Source: Paracoccaceae bacterium (GTDB taxonomy: Bacteria > Pseudomonadota > Alphaproteobacteria > Rhodobacterales > Rhodobacteraceae). Taken from it: a stretch of 33,458 bases of DNA. Within the stretch, counting starts at the first letter, position 1. Every line of letters begins with the position of its first letter. This document shows positions 15,421 to 24,587 of this stretch, piece by piece. Under the pieces are notes generated by a model. That model was given only the letters and a program-made list of their open reading frames with translations. It did no database searches and had not been told where the DNA came from. The stretch spans positions 1-33,458 of the forward strand of contig JAPPHA010000098.1 of assembly GCA_028874915.1 (NCBI GenBank), in the 5' to 3' direction. The position numbers were made by a program, and so were the translations under genes.

Positions 15421-15741
15421 CGTAACCGTAGCGGCCCGCGAGTAATCTGGATGCCGTCACCGGTGCCGGTTCTGCCGAGTTGCCTGCCGCCATGGCCCGT
15501 CGGAAACGGGCAGGGACGGTAAGGGTCTTGGGGGCCAGTCTGCGGCGGCGGCCGTGAAAAGGTCGCGATTGGTTGCCAGATCCATAGTGATGACCGGCAT
15601 TACGGCGTTCCCGCCGTCGCAGTTGCTGACGATGACCGTCATCTCGCCCTTGCGATCGGCCGGGTCCGGCCCGTAATCCGTGGGAACTTCCATCAGTCTC
15701 CGCATGGCAGCCTTGTCCATGAACCCGGTGATCAGAATCAT
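15421..15741 (-). repeat. Right copy of the comE/dehydrogenase repeat, internally deleted
   Basis: It aligns with 1951-2174 up to the octamer ATCTCGCC (15641-15648) and with 3944-4047 from that octamer to 15741. Compared with the left copy, 1777 bases between the two octamers are missing. Both copies have the same orientation and flank the SQ gene set. Confidence 0.8.
15457..15741 (-). pseudogene. Chimeric relic: dehydrogenase N-terminus fused to ComE C-terminus
   Basis: The open frame from the ATG at 15741 reads MILITGFMDKAAMRRLM, matching the dehydrogenase start MILITEFMDMAAVRSLM. After ADRKGE it switches to MTVIVSNCDGGNAVMPVITM, matching ComE MTIIVCKCDSGNAKMPVITM. The join is in frame at the 8-base microhomology. 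The ComE stop codon has changed, so the frame runs on about 26 codons to 15457. It has neither an NAD site nor a ThDP site, so it is almost certainly non-functional as an enzyme. It is direct evidence that the arm was once duplicated on the far side of the operon. Confidence 0.78.
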
Positions 15742-16142
15742 TCGGGATCGGGGCACCGCTCACGTCGCGACGATTCCTGCGTATCCGAATGTCGGACCGA
15801 GGCAAGGGCCAGCGTTGAACGCATTTGCGTGGCTCCGCCACGAAGCCGGGGCGACTCGGCGACGACACTGGCAGGAAACGCCAGACGCTTCGTTTCCCGT
15901 CCTCTTCTGTCGTGCGGTCCGACCCTGGCTGATTCCGACCGACGGCACGGGCTGGAACCGTAGGGGCCGGTTTGAATTCGAGGCAATAGTCCGCCGTCAT
16001 GCTATAGTCCGGGACGGGATTCGGCGAAGACAGGCTACAAACGTCCGGCCGAACGGGCCGACACCGTTCCGTTGCGATCGAACCCGCGTCCGGCACCTGC
16101 AGGCCGGACTTGGCCAGCCCGCACGGAGATAGGGGAAGCAGA
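15742..16142. other. Intergenic stretch before nucleoside hydrolase
   Basis: About 400 bases with no recognisable gene. The ribosome site AGGGGAAG at 16131-16138 belongs to the next gene. No convincing -35/-10 pair was found. Confidence 0.45.
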
Positions 16143-17066
16143 GTGGTACAAAAGATCGTTATCGACACGGACCCTGGCATTGACGATGCCATGGCCATTC
16201 TCTTTGCGTGCCTGCATCCCGAATTGGAACTGGTCGGCCTGACCACGGTTTTCGGGAACGTCACCGGAGATGTGGCGGCTCGAAATGCCCTCGTACTCGT
16301 CGACATCGCGGATCAGGACATCGACGTCGCTCGGGGATCTGACGTGCCGCTAGTCCAGGACGCCAAGCCTTATGCGTGGGAATTCCATGGGCGAGAAGGC
16401 TTTGGCGACTTGCCTCCGAGGGAGCCGCAGGGGACCATTTCCAACCTGACGGCGGCGGAGTTCCTTTGTGAAACTGTCAATCGCAATCCTGGAGAGGTAG
16501 TCTTCTGCGCTGTCGGTCCCCTCACCAACCTTGCCGACGCGCTGGCTCTGGACCCATCGATTGCGGAAGCGGTCAAGTCGGTGGTGGTGATGGGCGGGAG
16601 CCTTGACGCCGGAGGCAATGTCACGCCCGCCGCCGAAGCCAATATCTGGCAGGACCCTCACGCGGCCAACCGGGTGTTCTCCGCACCTTGGGACGTGACG
16701 CTCGTCGGTCTTGACGTCACCCATCAGGTCATCTGCAGCCCGGCTGACTTTGCCGGCCTTGCCCGGGCGGCACCGACGATCGGCGGATTCCTGGACGGTG
16801 CCGCACAGTATTATTTCGAAGCGGAACGGAACCGGAATGGCATGGACGGTTGTTATCTGCATGATCCGACGGCGGTCATTGCGGTCATTAGGCCCTCATG
16901 GTTCCGCCACCGGCGGGCTGCAGTCGCTGTTGTCGAGACCGGCAAACGGGTCGGTGCGACAGTCTGGGCGGATTCAGCCGTCCGGCATCCAGTCTCGGTC
17001 TGCGTGGGAGTCGAAGCTGACAATGTTCGCCGTTGCTTTCTTGAGACAATTCGTTCGGGTTTCTGA
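16143..17066 (+). CDS. Inosine-uridine-type nucleoside hydrolase
   Basis: A 307-aa nucleoside N-ribohydrolase. The calcium/ribose-binding motif IVIDTDPGIDDAMAI is at residues 5-19, VFCAVGPLTNLADAL and VVVMGGSLDAGGNVTPAAEANIWQDPHAA follow, and GCYLHDPTAV holds the catalytic-side His. The GTG at 16143 is chosen because it follows AGGGGAAG at correct spacing and starts the protein just before the first strand. It hydrolyses purine or pyrimidine ribonucleosides to base and ribose in the cytoplasm. It is 5 bases upstream of the acyltransferase-like gene, so the two may be co-transcribed. There is no link to the sulfosugar genes apart from position. Confidence 0.9.
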   Translation: MVQKIVIDTDPGIDDAMAILFACLHPELELVGLTTVFGNVTGDVAARNALVLVDIADQDIDVARGSDVPLVQDAKPYAWEFHGREGFGDLPPREPQGTISNLTAAEFLCETVNRNPGEVVFCAVGPLTNLADALALDPSIAEAVKSVVVMGGSLDAGGNVTPAAEANIWQDPHAANRVFSAPWDVTLVGLDVTHQVICSPADFAGLARAAPTIGGFLDGAAQYYFEAERNRNGMDGCYLHDPTAVIAVIRPSWFRHRRAAVAVVETGKRVGATVWADSAVRHPVSVCVGVEADNVRRCFLETIRSGF

Positions 17067-17071
17067 CGGCG

Positions 17072-18229
17072 ATGACGGACAGGGATTCCGCGCTTTCGAT
17101 CCGAATCCTGAACTCCATCCGGGATATCCCCACGGACGACTGGGACGCCTGCGCCGGAACGGCGTGTCCATTTGTCAGCCACGGGTTTCTGACGGCGCTT
17201 GAGGATTCCGGTTCCGTGGCTCCGGCCGAGGGCTGGATGCCTTGTCATGTCATGGCTGTCGAATCGATCGACCGTGTCGTCGGCTGCGTTCCGCTCTACC
17301 TCAAGAGCCACAGCCAGGGCGAATATGTCTTCGATCATGGCTGGGCGGATGCCTTCGAACGGGCCGGGGGCCGTTACTATCCGAAACTCGTTTCCGCGGT
17401 CCCTTTCACCCCGGTGACGGGTCCGCGACTTCTGGTTCGACCTGGCGAGAATCGGGATCGCGTTCGAGCGCTCTTGATTGCCGGAATGCTGCAGGCAGCC
17501 GAACATTTCGGTGTTTCGTCCCTCCACGTCAATTTTCCGCATGAGGACGAATGGCGGACACTGGGATCCTACGGGTTTCTCCAGCGCCTCGGCCATCAAT
17601 TTCACTGGCATAACCGGGGGTACGAGACTTTTGACGACTTTCTCGCCGCGCTCTCGTCACGCAAGCGCAAGACGATCCGGAAAGAGCGGCGTTCCATCAC
17701 CGAAGCAGGTATCTCGATGCATCGCTTCACCGGTGACGCTCTCACACCGGAACATTGGGAGGCGTTCTATGCGTTCTACCGCAACACCACGGACAGGAAG
17801 TGGGGCTGGGACTATCTGAAGGAGCCGTTCTTCACAATGCTGCATGAGCGGATGGCAGACCGGGTCGTTCTGGTCATGGCAGAATGGCAGGGCCAGTGGG
17901 TTGCCGGGGCGCTCAATCTGGCCGGGACGGAAGCCCTCTATGGCCGGAACTGGGGATGCTCGGCCCGGTTGCGGAACCTCCATTTCGAAGCGTGCTACTA
18001 TCAGGCGATCGAGCATGCGATCGAGAACCGGATTTCCCGAGTCGAAGCCGGTGCCCAGGGTCCGCACAAGCTCCAGCGCGGCTATCTTCCGGTTCGCACA
18101 TGCAGTGCTCACTGGATCGCCCATGACGGGCTCAGACGGGCGGTTTCGGAATTCCTTGACCACGAACAGAAAGCGGTGAGCGACGAGATGGGCATCCTCG
18201 ATGGCTTCACACCGTTTCGGAAGGGTTGA
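17072..18229 (+). CDS. DUF482 / FemAB-like GNAT acyltransferase family protein
   Basis: A 385-aa protein of the family annotated as peptidogalycan biosynthesis/recognition (COG3146, DUF482). Typical segments are CPFVSHGFLTALEDSGSV, AVPFTPVTGPRLLV, GYETFDDFLAALSSRKRKTIRKERR, NTTDRKWGWDYL, NWGCSARLRNLHFEACYYQAI and GAQGPHKLQRGYLPV. The fold is a double GNAT as in FemAB and leucyl-tRNA transferases, but the biochemical role is not established for this family. It is widespread as a chromosomal gene in Alphaproteobacteria. It follows the nucleoside hydrolase by 5 bases. Confidence 0.85.
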   Translation: MTDRDSALSIRILNSIRDIPTDDWDACAGTACPFVSHGFLTALEDSGSVAPAEGWMPCHVMAVESIDRVVGCVPLYLKSHSQGEYVFDHGWADAFERAGGRYYPKLVSAVPFTPVTGPRLLVRPGENRDRVRALLIAGMLQAAEHFGVSSLHVNFPHEDEWRTLGSYGFLQRLGHQFHWHNRGYETFDDFLAALSSRKRKTIRKERRSITEAGISMHRFTGDALTPEHWEAFYAFYRNTTDRKWGWDYLKEPFFTMLHERMADRVVLVMAEWQGQWVAGALNLAGTEALYGRNWGCSARLRNLHFEACYYQAIEHAIENRISRVEAGAQGPHKLQRGYLPVRTCSAHWIAHDGLRRAVSEFLDHEQKAVSDEMGILDGFTPFRKG

Positions 18230-18261
18230 TCAGGCGTGAAAGGAACGCCGTAGCCGGTATG

Positions 18262-19581
18262 TCAGAGAACACTCGAGAGGGCCTGGTCGAGCTTTCCGAC
18301 CAATTCATCGACCTGAGCATCGGTGATGATGTAGGGCGGGGCGAGAAGGATGTGTTCGCCGCGGACGCCGTCGACAGTCCCTGAAATCGGATAGCAGATC
18401 AACCCGGCATCGAGGGCAGCCTTTCGTATGGCCGGAGCCAGCTTCCGGTTGGGATCGAAAGGAGTCTTGGTCTGCCGGTCGCTGACGAGCTCCAGTGCCC
18501 TCAAGAGTCCGCGGCCGCGGATGTCTCCAACATGGGGATGCTTGCCGAAACTGTCTGCAAGGGCGGACTGCAGAGACCTGCCGGCTGTCATGACGCGGTC
18601 GGGAAGATCGTCCTCGATGATCATCGTCAGGACCGCGTGTCCAGCGGCGGCAGCGACGGGGTGCCCAAGACAGGTGTGACCGTGCTCGAACGCTCCCGAC
18701 CCCGAGGCTATCGCCCCGTAGATGTCTTCGGAACAGAGCATGGCGCCCAAGGGCTGATAACCGGCGCCCAGCCCTTTGGCGACGGCGACGATGTCGGGTG
18801 CGATCCCGTCCTGTTCGCAGGCGAAAAGGGACCCCGTCCTGCCCATGCCGCACATGACCTCGTCAAGAATCAGCAGGATTCCGTGGCGATCGCAGATGTC
18901 ACGGACTCGGCGCCAGTAACCGGAAACCGGCGGCACGGCACCGAGAGTGGCGCCGACGACGGGCTCGGCAACGAAGGCCATGACGGTCTCGGGCCCGATC
19001 CGGCAAAGTTCCGTTTCCAGTTCGTCGGCAACGCGTCGTCCGTAAGCGCTGTCGCTCTCGTTGTCCCTTTTTCCGCGATAGGCATAGCAGGGTGAGATGT
19101 GGGAACTGTCGGTCAGGAGCGGTCCGTAGCGGGCACGCCTCAGGAGACTGCCGCCGGCAGATAGAGCACCGATCGTGCTCCCGTGATAGCTTTGCCGCCG
19201 ACCGATGATCCGGTGCCGCGACGGCTCGCCCCGCTCGAGAAAATATTGCCGGGCGAGCTTGATTGACGCCTCGATGGCTTCCGAACCACCGGAGACGAGG
19301 TAGACACGGGACAGCCGCCCGGGCGCGTTCCGGGCCAGGAGTTCGGCAAGCGCCTCCGCGGGTTCGGACGTCATGAAGGCCGTGTGGGCGAACGAGAGAC
19401 GATCAATCTGGGCTCGCATCGCATCCCTTACCGGCGATGCATCATGACCGAGACAGGATACCGCCGCACCGCCCGATCCGTCGAGATATCGCTTGCCGGT
19501 CGTATCGAAGATATAACATCCCTCCCCTCGGATGGCAGTTGGAAGATGCTGATGACAATGTCGGGGAAAGACTGACGACAT
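18262..19581 (-). CDS. Class III PLP-dependent aminotransferase
   Basis: A 439-aa fold-type I aminotransferase of subgroup III. PLP-binding features are SGGSEAIEASIKLARQY (phosphate loop, residues about 98-114), SYHGSTIGALS, ILDEVMCGMGRTG with Asp240, and IVAVAKGLGAGYQPLG with the Schiff-base Lys269. The substrate loop FEHGHTCLGHPVAAAAG follows. It probably transfers an omega-amino group to pyruvate or 2-oxoglutarate; the sequence does not reveal the donor. It is convergent with the preceding acyltransferase gene and isolated as a transcription unit. A taurine or other aminosulfonate donor would fit the sulfonate theme, but nothing in the sequence supports it specifically. Confidence 0.88.
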   Translation of the reverse strand: MSSVFPRHCHQHLPTAIRGEGCYIFDTTGKRYLDGSGGAAVSCLGHDASPVRDAMRAQIDRLSFAHTAFMTSEPAEALAELLARNAPGRLSRVYLVSGGSEAIEASIKLARQYFLERGEPSRHRIIGRRQSYHGSTIGALSAGGSLLRRARYGPLLTDSSHISPCYAYRGKRDNESDSAYGRRVADELETELCRIGPETVMAFVAEPVVGATLGAVPPVSGYWRRVRDICDRHGILLILDEVMCGMGRTGSLFACEQDGIAPDIVAVAKGLGAGYQPLGAMLCSEDIYGAIASGSGAFEHGHTCLGHPVAAAAGHAVLTMIIEDDLPDRVMTAGRSLQSALADSFGKHPHVGDIRGRGLLRALELVSDRQTKTPFDPNRKLAPAIRKAALDAGLICYPISGTVDGVRGEHILLAPPYIITDAQVDELVGKLDQALSSVL

Positions 19582-19770
19582 GGAGACCTCCCGTGAAATT
19601 CAGGCCTGTGACATGTCGCACCGGTTGCCGGTTTTGGCAATCCGGTCGCTCGGCCCGGGAGGATGGAATTCGGGGGAACGGAACAGGGTCATCGGTGCCG
19701 AACGAATGTGGCTGCCCGGATCGGGAGAGCTGGTCTCCTATATTTTCCTACGCCGCGAGGCAGAATCTCT

Positions 19771-20577
19771 GTGAAACGGCCGCTGCATCCCTATTTTCGG
19801 CATCCCGGATGGCCGCATCCAGCGGCGATTGCGCATCGCGGATTCTCCGCGCGGCATCCGGAAAACACCATGGCCGCTTTTGCCGCAGCGGTTGAACTTG
19901 GGTACCCCTACGTCGAAACCGACGTGCATGCGACTCGCGATGGCGTGCTGGTGGCGTTCCACGACGACCTGCTGGATCGCGTCACCGACCGCAAGGGAGC
20001 GGTCTCGGAGTTGAACTGGTCGGACATTCGGCGCGCACGGGTCGGAGGGACCGGGGAAGCCGGTCGGGTAGGCGGGACGGAACCGATCCCTCTCCTGGAA
20101 GAGTTGCTGACAACCTGGGTCGACCTTCGGGTGAACATCGATCCAAAGGCCGACTCCGCGATTGCGCCGCTGCTTGACGTTCTCGAACGGATGGATGCCT
20201 GGGACCGGGTCTGCGTCGGTTCATTCTCGGGGCGCCGCCTGGCCCGTATCCGGAAGGCCGCAGGCGACAGGCTGTGCACCTCGATGGGGCCAACCGAGGT
20301 CGTCCGACTGCGTCTCGCCAGCCTAGGTCTGCCGGTCGGCGGGTTTGACGCCTTCTGCGTCCAGGTGCCGCCCCGTGATTACGGACTTCCGGTCGTGGAC
20401 CGATGGTTGATGCGCGCCGCCCGGTCCCGCCGGCTCCCTGTTCATGTCTGGACGATCAATGACGACAAGGACATGCACCGATTGCTTGACATCGGTGTCG
20501 ACGGAATCATGACCGACGAAGCGGAACGGTTGAAGGCCGTTTATGAACAGCGCGGCTACTGGCCCGGTTCGGGATGA
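19771..20577 (+). CDS. Glycerophosphodiester phosphodiesterase
   Basis: A 268-aa GDPD-family TIM barrel. The active-site set is IAHRGFSARHPENTMAAF (His22, Arg23, Glu31), VETDVHATRDGVLVAFHDD (Glu49, Asp51, His64) and a late PVHVWTINDDKDMHRLLDIG. The GTG at 19771 follows GCGAGG and gives a cytoplasmic protein without a signal peptide. It hydrolyses glycerophosphodiesters to sn-glycerol-3-phosphate and an alcohol. It is convergent with the following kinase gene. Sulfoquinovosyl glycerol is not a phosphodiester, so a role in SQ release is not implied. Confidence 0.9.
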   Translation: MKRPLHPYFRHPGWPHPAAIAHRGFSARHPENTMAAFAAAVELGYPYVETDVHATRDGVLVAFHDDLLDRVTDRKGAVSELNWSDIRRARVGGTGEAGRVGGTEPIPLLEELLTTWVDLRVNIDPKADSAIAPLLDVLERMDAWDRVCVGSFSGRRLARIRKAAGDRLCTSMGPTEVVRLRLASLGLPVGGFDAFCVQVPPRDYGLPVVDRWLMRAARSRRLPVHVWTINDDKDMHRLLDIGVDGIMTDEAERLKAVYEQRGYWPGSG

Positions 20578-20627
20578 CGCCGCCCGAGACGGTCACGTCC
20601 GGGATTACCCAGGTGACGCGGGTGGAA

Positions 20628-21248
20628 TTACTGGCGATAGATCAGGTCGGCCTTGACGCTGGTTCGTTTCACGTGGCGGGCATTCGGGATGTCATTCTCG
20701 TCAAGTTTCCGGCGAATCTCGTCTGCATCCTGCCCGTATCCGAACCAGCGGTCGCGGAGGCGGCGTCGGAGTTCCGGGTCTTGAACCTCAATCATGATCG
20801 TCAGGTCAAAGAACCGGTGCAGGACCGACCAGGGAGCGTCACGGCAAAGCAGGTAGTTGCCCTCGACGAGGACGACGGATGTCGTGGCACGTATGACCCT
20901 GGCGCCGGCCCGGGCGATTTCCAGGCGACGGTCGAAGACCGGAACCACGACGTCGCGTGCCGGAACTCCTGACAACCGCATGAGAACGTGGCTCAGCCCG
21001 TCAATGTCGAACGTGTCGGGGGCGCCTTTCCGAGGCAGCCGACCCATCGTCGTCAGCAGTTCGTCGTCGAAATGGAATCCGTCCATTGGCAACACTTGGG
21101 CTCGTGCGGTGCTGGATCGATTGAGGAATTCGGCGGCGTCATCGGCGAATGCGGATTTTCCGGCACCCGGCGGTCCGGCGATTGCGACGATCCACCGTCG
21201 TTCATCGGACAGGCTGTCCAGTCGCGAGAGGATTTCCGGCCGGTTCAT
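20628..21248 (-). CDS. Small P-loop kinase (uridine/pantothenate kinase-like)
   Basis: A 206-aa P-loop kinase of the nucleoside/pantothenate kinase-like group. The Walker A motif IAGPPGAGKSAFADD is at about residues 23-36. Then come LPMDGFHFDDELL, the KGAPDTFDIDGL motif common to this group, VVPVFDRRLE and VVLVEGNYLLC (Walker B-like). A LID-type segment RRRLRDRWFGYGQD follows. The ATG at 21248 begins the conserved region; the upstream extension to 21470 looks non-coding. The substrate is unknown; relatives are found in sugar-uptake loci and annotated as nucleoside or fructose kinases. Confidence 0.85.
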   Translation of the reverse strand: MNRPEILSRLDSLSDERRWIVAIAGPPGAGKSAFADDAAEFLNRSSTARAQVLPMDGFHFDDELLTTMGRLPRKGAPDTFDIDGLSHVLMRLSGVPARDVVVPVFDRRLEIARAGARVIRATTSVVLVEGNYLLCRDAPWSVLHRFFDLTIMIEVQDPELRRRLRDRWFGYGQDADEIRRKLDENDIPNARHVKRTSVKADLIYRQ

Positions 21249-21660
21249 CTCCGCGGCCAGCGCGGGTGCCGGCTGTTGACGCCGCGGAAGAGACGCCTTC
21301 GACAACCGCGTCCGGTCATGGACGAAGCCCGGGTCCATTCGGGTACAAAACCAGCCCGGTCCTGTCGGAGCCCGGCCGTCGGGTGAGCGTCGAACGTTCA
21401 AAGGTGCCAAACTGGATGCCGGCGACCGACGGCGGCACCCATTTCGTACGGCCATCGATGGGGACATCACGCATCGTCGCCGACTTAATCATCGGCTGAT
21501 CGCGGAGTCCACACGTCGATTTCGGGCGCCGGCAAGATCAGCCGTGAATCCCGATTCGGGATGAACCGGGTTCGGCCTTGCCCGGCACCTGCGATGCTGG
21601 CAAGGGACCAGAACGGAAAGGCGTGTGGTCGCCGATTGCTGACCGATGAACGGATGCTCC
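21249..21660. other. 412-base divergent intergenic region
   Basis: It lies between the divergent kinase and phosphatase genes. No gene is recognisable. A short hairpin (ATCCCG...CGGGAT) lies near 21547-21561. Confidence 0.4.
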
Positions 21661-22533
21661 ATGAGTGAACCCGTCCTTGTCACCGCAGCACCCTGTGCGT
21701 TGAAGACTGGACTTCCGGTCGGGACGCGTCTCTGCGCTATCGGCGACGTTCACGGACAGTCGGCGGCACTGCATGCACTGCTTGATCGATTCGCGATGGA
21801 TTGTGGGGCTCACGACCGAAACGTCCTTGTCGTGCTCGGGGACCTCAACGACCGGGGCCCCGACAGTCTTGGGGCCATAGATGCCGTCATCGAAGCCGTC
21901 GACAATCCCGCCGCCCTCGGATTCGACGAGGTCGTTCCACTGATGGGCAATCACGAACAGATGATGAGGCTCACGCTCGAGGAACAACCGGGCGGGGACC
22001 CCTGGCTGTGGCTTTTCAATGGCGGCTCCGGCGTCGTGGCGGAACTCGGCTGCCCCCCGCCGGTCAATCCGACACTCGTGTTCGGCTTGGATCTCGACAT
22101 GGCGAATCGAGAGTTCGTGAGCCAACTCGCTGCGGGATTGGGTGAACGACGTCTGGCGTATCTGAAGAATCTCCGTTCGCACTATCAGGAGGGGCGGCTG
22201 CTCTTCGTTCATGCCGGAGTCGACCCGGAGGCCAAGCCTGCCGTCTTCCTGGCCGAACCCTGGAATCGACTCGACGACAATCACTGGGCGTGGATACGTG
22301 AACCCTTTCTCAACAGTCGGGAACCGGTTCCGGGCCTTGTCGTCGTGCATGGTCACACTCCGGTTCGGTGGACGCCGCCGACAGGATCCGCAGACGCAAT
22401 TGCGTCTTTGCACCGTCTGCGCGACGGACGGATCAATCTCGACGGCGGAAGTGCAGCATCCGGCTGTGTTGCAGGGGCGGAATTCACCCAGACGGACTAC
22501 CGGATCGTAATGGTTTTCGAGCCCCGGCGATGA
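21661..22533 (+). CDS. Calcineurin-like metallophosphatase (ApaH/PrpE-like)
   Basis: A 290-aa PPP-type metallophosphoesterase. Metal-binding motifs are in order: AIGDVHGQ (28-33), LGDLNDRGPDS (59-69), LMGNHEQMM (94-102), FVHAGVDPE and VVHGHTPV. This order matches serine/threonine phosphatases and Ap4A hydrolases. The start is uncertain because neither ATG (21646 or 21661) has a good ribosome site; 21661 is used. It acts in the cytoplasm on phosphoproteins or dinucleoside polyphosphates. It is monocistronic. Confidence 0.85.
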   Translation: MSEPVLVTAAPCALKTGLPVGTRLCAIGDVHGQSAALHALLDRFAMDCGAHDRNVLVVLGDLNDRGPDSLGAIDAVIEAVDNPAALGFDEVVPLMGNHEQMMRLTLEEQPGGDPWLWLFNGGSGVVAELGCPPPVNPTLVFGLDLDMANREFVSQLAAGLGERRLAYLKNLRSHYQEGRLLFVHAGVDPEAKPAVFLAEPWNRLDDNHWAWIREPFLNSREPVPGLVVVHGHTPVRWTPPTGSADAIASLHRLRDGRINLDGGSAASGCVAGAEFTQTDYRIVMVFEPRR

Positions 22534-22868
22534 CGAAACCGACCGGTCGCGATGGCTGACAGGCCCACCCGAAAAAATGCCTATGGGTCACCGGTTATTG
22601 GACATCGCTCTGAATTCCTGGTGACCGTGGCCCGAGCCTACCGGAATCAGGCGGTTTGCCAGAGGGAGGTTGGTGGGCTCATCGGGGGCCGTCGTCGCCG
22701 GACCTGCACGGTGGACGAAGCTCGCCAGGTCGTCCGGGATCGACACCAGATTCGAACAGAATGGGTGATGTCGTCGACGTGGAGGTACGCCACAAGGGTT
22801 GAGTTTTGCCGGTTGAATTTCATAATCGGCGCTTGCGGACAGGATCCGGAAAGGGAGGATGGCCGGAG
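22534..22868. other. 335-base intergenic region upstream of glxBCD
   Basis: No recognisable gene; presumably it carries the glxBCD promoter. No clear -35/-10 pair or riboswitch was identified. Confidence 0.4.
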
Positions 22869-23813
22869 ATGTGTGGAATCGTGGGTCTCTTCCTGAAGGA
22901 CCGGTCACTCGAGTCTCGACTCGGTACTTTGCTGACCGGAATGCTCGTCACTATGAGTGATCGTGGTCCTGACAGTGCCGGCGTGGCGATCTATGGAGAG
23001 TCGGAAGAGGGGAGGGCCAAGCTGACAGTACAGTCGGTGGCGCCGAATTCGGACTTTGCCGGCCTCGCCGAAGATCTGGATCGAGCTCTGGCCGAAGATC
23101 GGGCGGCGGACGTTGCCGGGGACAACGGACCGGCCACGAGGGTCGGAGTCAGTCTGTGCCGGAACGACACGCATGCAGTGCTGTCTGTACCGGCAGGACA
23201 GGTTCGGATGGCCCGCGACCGGTTGCCGGAGCTTCGGCCCGGAATCCACATCATGAGTGATGGGGCGGCGATCGAAATCTACAAGGAGGTCGGGCTTCCC
23301 GGAACGGTCGCGGACCGCTTCGGCCTGCCGACGATGGCCGGGAGCCACGGCATCGGCCACACACGGATGGCCACAGAGTCCGCAGTGACGACGGAAGGGG
23401 CGCACCCTTATTCCACGGGATCGGACCAATGCCTGGTGCACAACGGGTCGCTGTCGAACCACAACCGGCTGCGCCGGCGCCTTCGACGGGAGGGAATGAC
23501 GTTCGAGAGCGAAAACGACACGGAAGTTGGCGCTGCCTATCTCACGTGGCGGATGGACAGGGGCGCCAGCCTCGGGGAAGCCCTGGAGACCAGCATCGAA
23601 GACCTCGACGGATTCTACACATTTGTCGTTGGTACCCGTGACGGTTTCGGCGTTCTTCGGGATCCGATCGCCTGCAAACCCGCAGTTCTGGCGGAAACCG
23701 ATGCCTATGTGGCCTTCGGTTCGGAATACCGGGCGCTCGTGGATCTTCCCGGAATCGACCGGGCCCGGGTCTGGGAACCGGAACCGGCCGAAGTGTATTT
23801 CTGGACCCATTGA
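22869..23813 (+). CDS. glxB: GlxB-type class II glutamine amidotransferase
   Basis: A 314-aa Ntn-type glutaminase domain. The mature N-terminus is Cys2 (MCGIVGLFLKDR), as required for class II amidotransferases. MSDRGPDSAGVAIYG, SHGIGHTRMATESAVTTEGAHPYS, LVHNGSLSNHNRLRRRL and ENDTEVGAAYL are the standard glutamine-pocket elements. It supplies ammonia to the GltS-like GlxD synthase. The next gene begins two bases after the stop. This trio matches GlxBCD/MgsABC, the split glutamate-synthase-like proteins associated with N-methylglutamate synthesis or glutamine metabolism in Alphaproteobacteria. Confidence 0.88.
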   Translation: MCGIVGLFLKDRSLESRLGTLLTGMLVTMSDRGPDSAGVAIYGESEEGRAKLTVQSVAPNSDFAGLAEDLDRALAEDRAADVAGDNGPATRVGVSLCRNDTHAVLSVPAGQVRMARDRLPELRPGIHIMSDGAAIEIYKEVGLPGTVADRFGLPTMAGSHGIGHTRMATESAVTTEGAHPYSTGSDQCLVHNGSLSNHNRLRRRLRREGMTFESENDTEVGAAYLTWRMDRGASLGEALETSIEDLDGFYTFVVGTRDGFGVLRDPIACKPAVLAETDAYVAFGSEYRALVDLPGIDRARVWEPEPAEVYFWTH

Positions 23814-23814
23814 C

Positions 23815-24498
23815 ATGGAGACGATTGATCTCGCGGCCATGGGGCTGCGCCACCTCAACCGGACACTCCAGTCGCTCGACCCCGGCACCAATCGCAGGCA
23901 TTGGGATGTGGTCAACCCGCGTGGCAGCCACGCGGTGGCCGTCGGGCTGAGCGCTCCGGTCGAAGTCACTGTCCGTGGTTCGACCGGATATTACTGTGCC
24001 GGTATGAACCAGCTTGCGACGATCAGGATCACCGGCTCTGTGGGGCCCGGGGTGGCCGAGAATATGATGTCCGGAAAGGTTGTTGTTGAGGGCGATGCCA
24101 GCCAGTCCGCCGGCGCCACGGGGCATGGCGGGCTCCTGGTTATCAAGGGCAATGCGGCATCGAGATGCGGAATCTCCATGAAGGGAATTGACATTGTGGT
24201 TCATGGAAATGTCGGCCACATGTCGGCGTTCATGGCCCAGGCCGGCACCCTCGTCATTGCCGGCGATGCCGGCGACGCGCTTGGGGATTCGATCTATGAG
24301 GCGCAGATATTCGTGCGAGGCTCGGTCCGAAGCCTCGGTGCCGACTGCATCGTCAAACCGGTCAGGCCGGAGCATCGGGCTCTTCTCGCTGAGCGCCTGG
24401 AGCAGGCCGGGCTTGATGCGCGGCCCGAGGATTTTCGCCGCTACGGTTCGGCCCGCAAGCTCTACAACTTCGATGTCGACAATGCGGGTGCCTATTGA
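23815..24498 (+). CDS. glxC: GlxC, glutamate-synthase domain-3-like protein
   Basis: A 227-aa protein with the right-handed beta-helix of the GXGXG domain of glutamate synthase. Repeating turns are visible: VGPGVAENMMSGKVVVEGDA, SAGATGHGGLLVIKGNA, GISMKGIDIVVHGNVGH and AQAGTLVIAGDAGDALGDS. It has no catalytic residues and acts as the structural domain linking glutaminase and synthase. The start at 23815 is 1 base after the glxB stop, so the genes are coupled. Length matches standalone GlxC proteins. Confidence 0.88.
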   Translation: METIDLAAMGLRHLNRTLQSLDPGTNRRHWDVVNPRGSHAVAVGLSAPVEVTVRGSTGYYCAGMNQLATIRITGSVGPGVAENMMSGKVVVEGDASQSAGATGHGGLLVIKGNAASRCGISMKGIDIVVHGNVGHMSAFMAQAGTLVIAGDAGDALGDSIYEAQIFVRGSVRSLGADCIVKPVRPEHRALLAERLEQAGLDARPEDFRRYGSARKLYNFDVDNAGAY

Positions 24499-24587
24499 GG
24501 CCTTTGAGTGCGTGCACCGGTCGTATTGCGCATGCCGACTGAGGACGTCCGATGACCGATGACCGATCAGCGACAGGGATGATATCA

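Noticed and set aside
15972-16008. TTGAAT and TATAGT as a promoter for the nucleoside hydrolase
   Set aside because: The spacing of 25 bases is too long for a sigma-70 promoter.
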